Source of the DNA: a virus
Virus record (IMG/VR): IMGVR_UViG_3300032246_000731
Span: 1 to 52,602 of that record
DNA length: 52,602 nt
Reading direction: 5' to 3' (one strand)
The notes under the pieces were generated by a model. The model was given only the letters and a program-made list of their open reading frames with translations, was not told where the DNA came from and searched no databases. Shown here piece after piece: positions 51,434-52,602 of the stretch. The position numbers and the translations under genes are program-made. Position 1 is the first letter of the stretch. Every line of letters begins with the position of its first letter.

Positions 51434-51437
51434 GTTT

Positions 51438-51761
51438 TTAAACTCCGAAGCTAGAACCGCAACCGCACGTTGTTTGTGCGTTAGGGTTTTTAATTGTAAA
51501 AGAACTGCCCATTAGCTCTTCTTTATAGTCTATTTCTGCACCTGTTAGATATTGCATACTCATTGCATCTACAAGTACTTTAAATTCATCTAGAGGAATT
51601 TCAAAATCGTCCTCGTTTGCTACTTCATCGAACGTAAATCCATAGCTAAATCCGCTACAGCCACCGCCTTGTACAAATGTACGTAATGATAAATTTGGGT
51701 TACCTTCTTCGTAAAGAAGATCTTTGATTTTTGTTTTTGCTGATGCAGAGATTGTGATCAC
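51438..51761 (-). CDS. A-type iron-sulfur carrier (IscA/ErpA family)
   Basis: A 107-aa protein with the A-type carrier pattern, which delivers Fe-S clusters to target proteins. The three cluster-binding cysteines are Cys35 in [10 protein letters not shown] and Cys99 and Cys101 in TTCGCGSSF, at the positions of E. coli Isc[18 protein letters not shown] is also typical. The start is GTG at 51761 with GAGGG upstream and a GATAAATA late promoter. It lies four bases before the giant fibre gene, an odd place. Phage A-type carriers are known in some marine phages; here late expression suggests a use in virion-related or late host metabolism. Confidence 0.95.
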   Translation of the reverse strand: MITISASAKTKIKDLLYEEGNPNLSLRTFVQGGGCSGFSYGFTFDEVANEDDFEIPLDEFKVLVDAMSMQYLTGAEIDYKEELMGSSFTIKNPNAQTTCGCGSSFGV

Positions 51762-51779
51762 ATTGTGCCCTCGATATGA

Positions 51780-51787
51780 TATTTATC
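51780..51787 (-). promoter_or_regulatory. late promoter, GATAAATA
   Basis: Minus-strand GATAAATA lies 19 bases before the GTG at 51761. It would drive the Fe-S carrier, the giant fibre gene and, at least partly, the small fibre genes behind it. Confidence 0.6.
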
Positions 51788-51820
51788 AAAGCAATTTTAT
51801 AACCTTAATGTAAATAGTGT

Positions 51821-52108
51821 ATGTTCATACGCACTGAATTCAGGGAATCACACCATGTACGCACTAGCAATAGGGGCATTACACACACCTATAGACGTAA
51901 AAAAACTGTAGTAGTTTTACAATGCGATGCTTGTAGTGAAATCATATATCGTGATAAAGGGTCAATGGATCCTAAACGATTAACCAATAACTTTTATCAT
52001 GTATGTGCTGATTGCGATCCTAAAAAATTCGCACAAAGCAAAGGTGTGGAGTCCCGTAAGATTTGGGATATACCTGCTAGTAGCTTAAAAACTATAAGTC
52101 AATTATAA
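51821..52108 (+). CDS. small zinc-ribbon protein
   Basis: A 95-aa protein with two CxxC pairs: QCDACSE near residue 35 and VCADCDP near residue 62, which would bind one zinc ion. The region between contains MDPKRLTNNFYH, and the C-terminus is VESRKIWDIPAS. A DNA- or protein-binding role is likely from the ribbon; I recall similar unnamed proteins in T4-like phages. Start at ATG 51821 is the first in frame and has only a weak ribosome site, so a later start is possible. It is on the plus strand, divergent from the Fe-S carrier. Confidence 0.68.
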   Translation: MFIRTEFRESHHVRTSNRGITHTYRRKKTVVVLQCDACSEIIYRDKGSMDPKRLTNNFYHVCADCDPKKFAQSKGVESRKIWDIPASSLKTISQL

Positions 52109-52139
52109 CTGTATAAATAGAAAACAGGAGATTAACATT

Positions 52140-52373
52140 ATGTTAAATGCACTTAAGAAATTGTTTGGAATGAAAAAAGCTGAAACACCAGCGGCTGAAG
52201 TTCCATATAAAGTAGAAACGCCAGTAGCAGAACCAACATCAGTTGCTGTTCAAGCTAGTGAAGCTATGGTTACATCGGTGGCGCCAGCAGTTGAAGCCAA
52301 GCCAGCCAAAAAGCCAGCGGCTAAAAAAGCGGCGAAACCAAAAGCACCACGTAAGCCTAAAGCGGCAAAATAA
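52140..52373 (+). CDS. Lys/Ala/Pro-rich histone-H1-like small protein
   Basis: A 77-aa protein with an amphipathic start (MLNALKKLFGMKKAETPAAE), an acidic-neutral middle, and a C-terminal third made of KPAAKKAAKPKAPRKPK repeats like histone H1 tails or bacterial AlgP-like tails. It may bind nucleic acid, or be a virion or membrane peptide. The ribosome site AGGAG is clear and the gene ends in two TAA codons and a TAG followed by a terminator. It follows the zinc-ribbon gene in the same direction. Function is not known. Confidence 0.65.
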   Translation: MLNALKKLFGMKKAETPAAEVPYKVETPVAEPTSVAVQASEAMVTSVAPAVEAKPAKKPAAKKAAKPKAPRKPKAAK

Positions 52374-52398
52374 TAATAGGGCCTTGCGCCCTATTATT
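52372..52398. terminator. bidirectional terminator between convergent genes
   Basis: A perfect 11-bp stem AATAATAGGGC/GCCCTATTATT with the loop CTTGC. It begins within the stop of the plus-strand Lys/Ala/Pro gene and ends at the stop of the minus-strand gene, so it serves both. Confidence 0.85.
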
Positions 52399-52602
52399 AA
52401 AATTTGGCTAATTGCTGAGAGTAATTAGCCATATCCCCTTGTATCTGAACTCTTCGTTGTTCGCTGATACCGGGGTTTTCTTCTAGCTCTTCTCTAAGAG
52501 TTTCCAACCTAAATATCAGTTGTTCTCGAGATAGCTTTTGGCTTGATTGTACAGTTCCAGGCTGGCGAGGTTTTTGCCCTTGCTTTCGCACATTATGTCG
52601 AA
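52397..52602 (-). CDS. small helical protein, 5' end may lie outside window
   Basis: The frame reads RKQGQKPRQPGTVQSS, then a helical stretch with SREQLIFRLETLREELEEN, ending in MANYSQQLAKF. It looks like a short coiled-coil protein. The only start inside the window is GTG at 52591; the frame stays open to the right edge, so the true start may be beyond it. No family is recognised. It is convergent with the Lys/Ala/Pro gene across a shared terminator. Confidence 0.5.
   Translation of the reverse strand, partial: RHNVRKQGQKPRQPGTVQSSQKLSREQLIFRLETLREELEENPGISEQRRVQIQGDMANYSQQLAKF

Noticed and set aside
1-52602. tRNA genes, integrase, transposase or attachment sites
   Set aside because: Intergenic gaps are mostly under 90 bases and none shows a tRNA cloverleaf or mobile-element ends; no such proteins were recognised.

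Overview
The window looks like about 52.6 kb of a T4-like tailed phage (myovirus) of a Gram-negative, probably aquatic, bacterium. The support is a T4-type replisome (family B DNA polymerase gp43, gp45-like sliding clamp, gp44-like clamp loader), a DsbA-like late-transcription protein, a gp31/GroES-like co-chaperonin, PhoH, a lysis cassette with inner and outer spanins, very long tail-fibre-type proteins, and late promoters of the form NATAAATA. Almost every gene is on the minus strand, tightly packed with ATGA or TAATG overlaps. Only phoH and two small genes near 52 kb are on the plus strand. No tRNA, rRNA, CRISPR array, transposase or integrase was seen. The exact host cannot be fixed from the sequence.

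Layout, left to right. 1-4.2 kb: a metabolic and DNA-modification block with an unidentified partial gene, an MDR dehydrogenase, a Gfo/Idh/MocA oxidoreductase, a BPSL0761-like small protein and a tRNA-guanine-transglycosylase-fold protein that resembles DpdA, the enzyme family that puts 7-deazaguanines into DNA. 4.2-9.1 kb: small proteins, sliding clamp, a shortened UDP-glucose-dehydrogenase-like enzyme, gp43 and DsbA. 9.1-18.7 kb: a run of virion-type proteins. Many start with a short peptide resembling the capsid-targeting sequences of T4 internal head proteins, and the run includes a Dps ferritin, an NMN-adenylyltransferase-like protein and a ligase-like (KxDG) protein. 18.7-23.0 kb: ClpA, peptide deformylase and DnaJ behind a consensus sigma70 promoter. 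23.0-25.8 kb: lysis genes (signal-peptide protein, 3TM holin, lipoprotein, o-spanin, i-spanin, GH19 endolysin). 25.8-27.2 kb: two conserved unknowns. 27.3-28.0 kb: phoH behind a structured leader. 28.1-31.1 kb: clamp loader, small proteins, co-chaperonin and a DnaE-like fragment. 31.1-51.4 kb: tail/adhesion proteins, including a 1409-aa animal-haem-peroxidase protein and a 4433-aa giant fibre. 51.4-52.6 kb: an A-type Fe-S carrier, a zinc-ribbon protein, a Lys/Ala/Pro-rich protein and a partial gene.

Regulation is partly readable. Four minus-strand sigma70 promoters, all with 17-bp spacers, stand before the clamp, dsbA/gp43, dnaJ-def-clpA and clamp-loader groups (early genes). GATAAATA-type late promoters stand before structural, lysis and Fe-S genes. 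Several promoters are physically superimposed on terminator hairpins. Two small hairpins with 8-nt loops upstream of gp43 look like a T4-style translational operator.

The strongest candidates for something new are the cassette of putative packaged and ejected head proteins (9.1-18.7 kb), the virion-associated haem peroxidase, the DpdA-like protein and the stand-alone DnaE-like domain.
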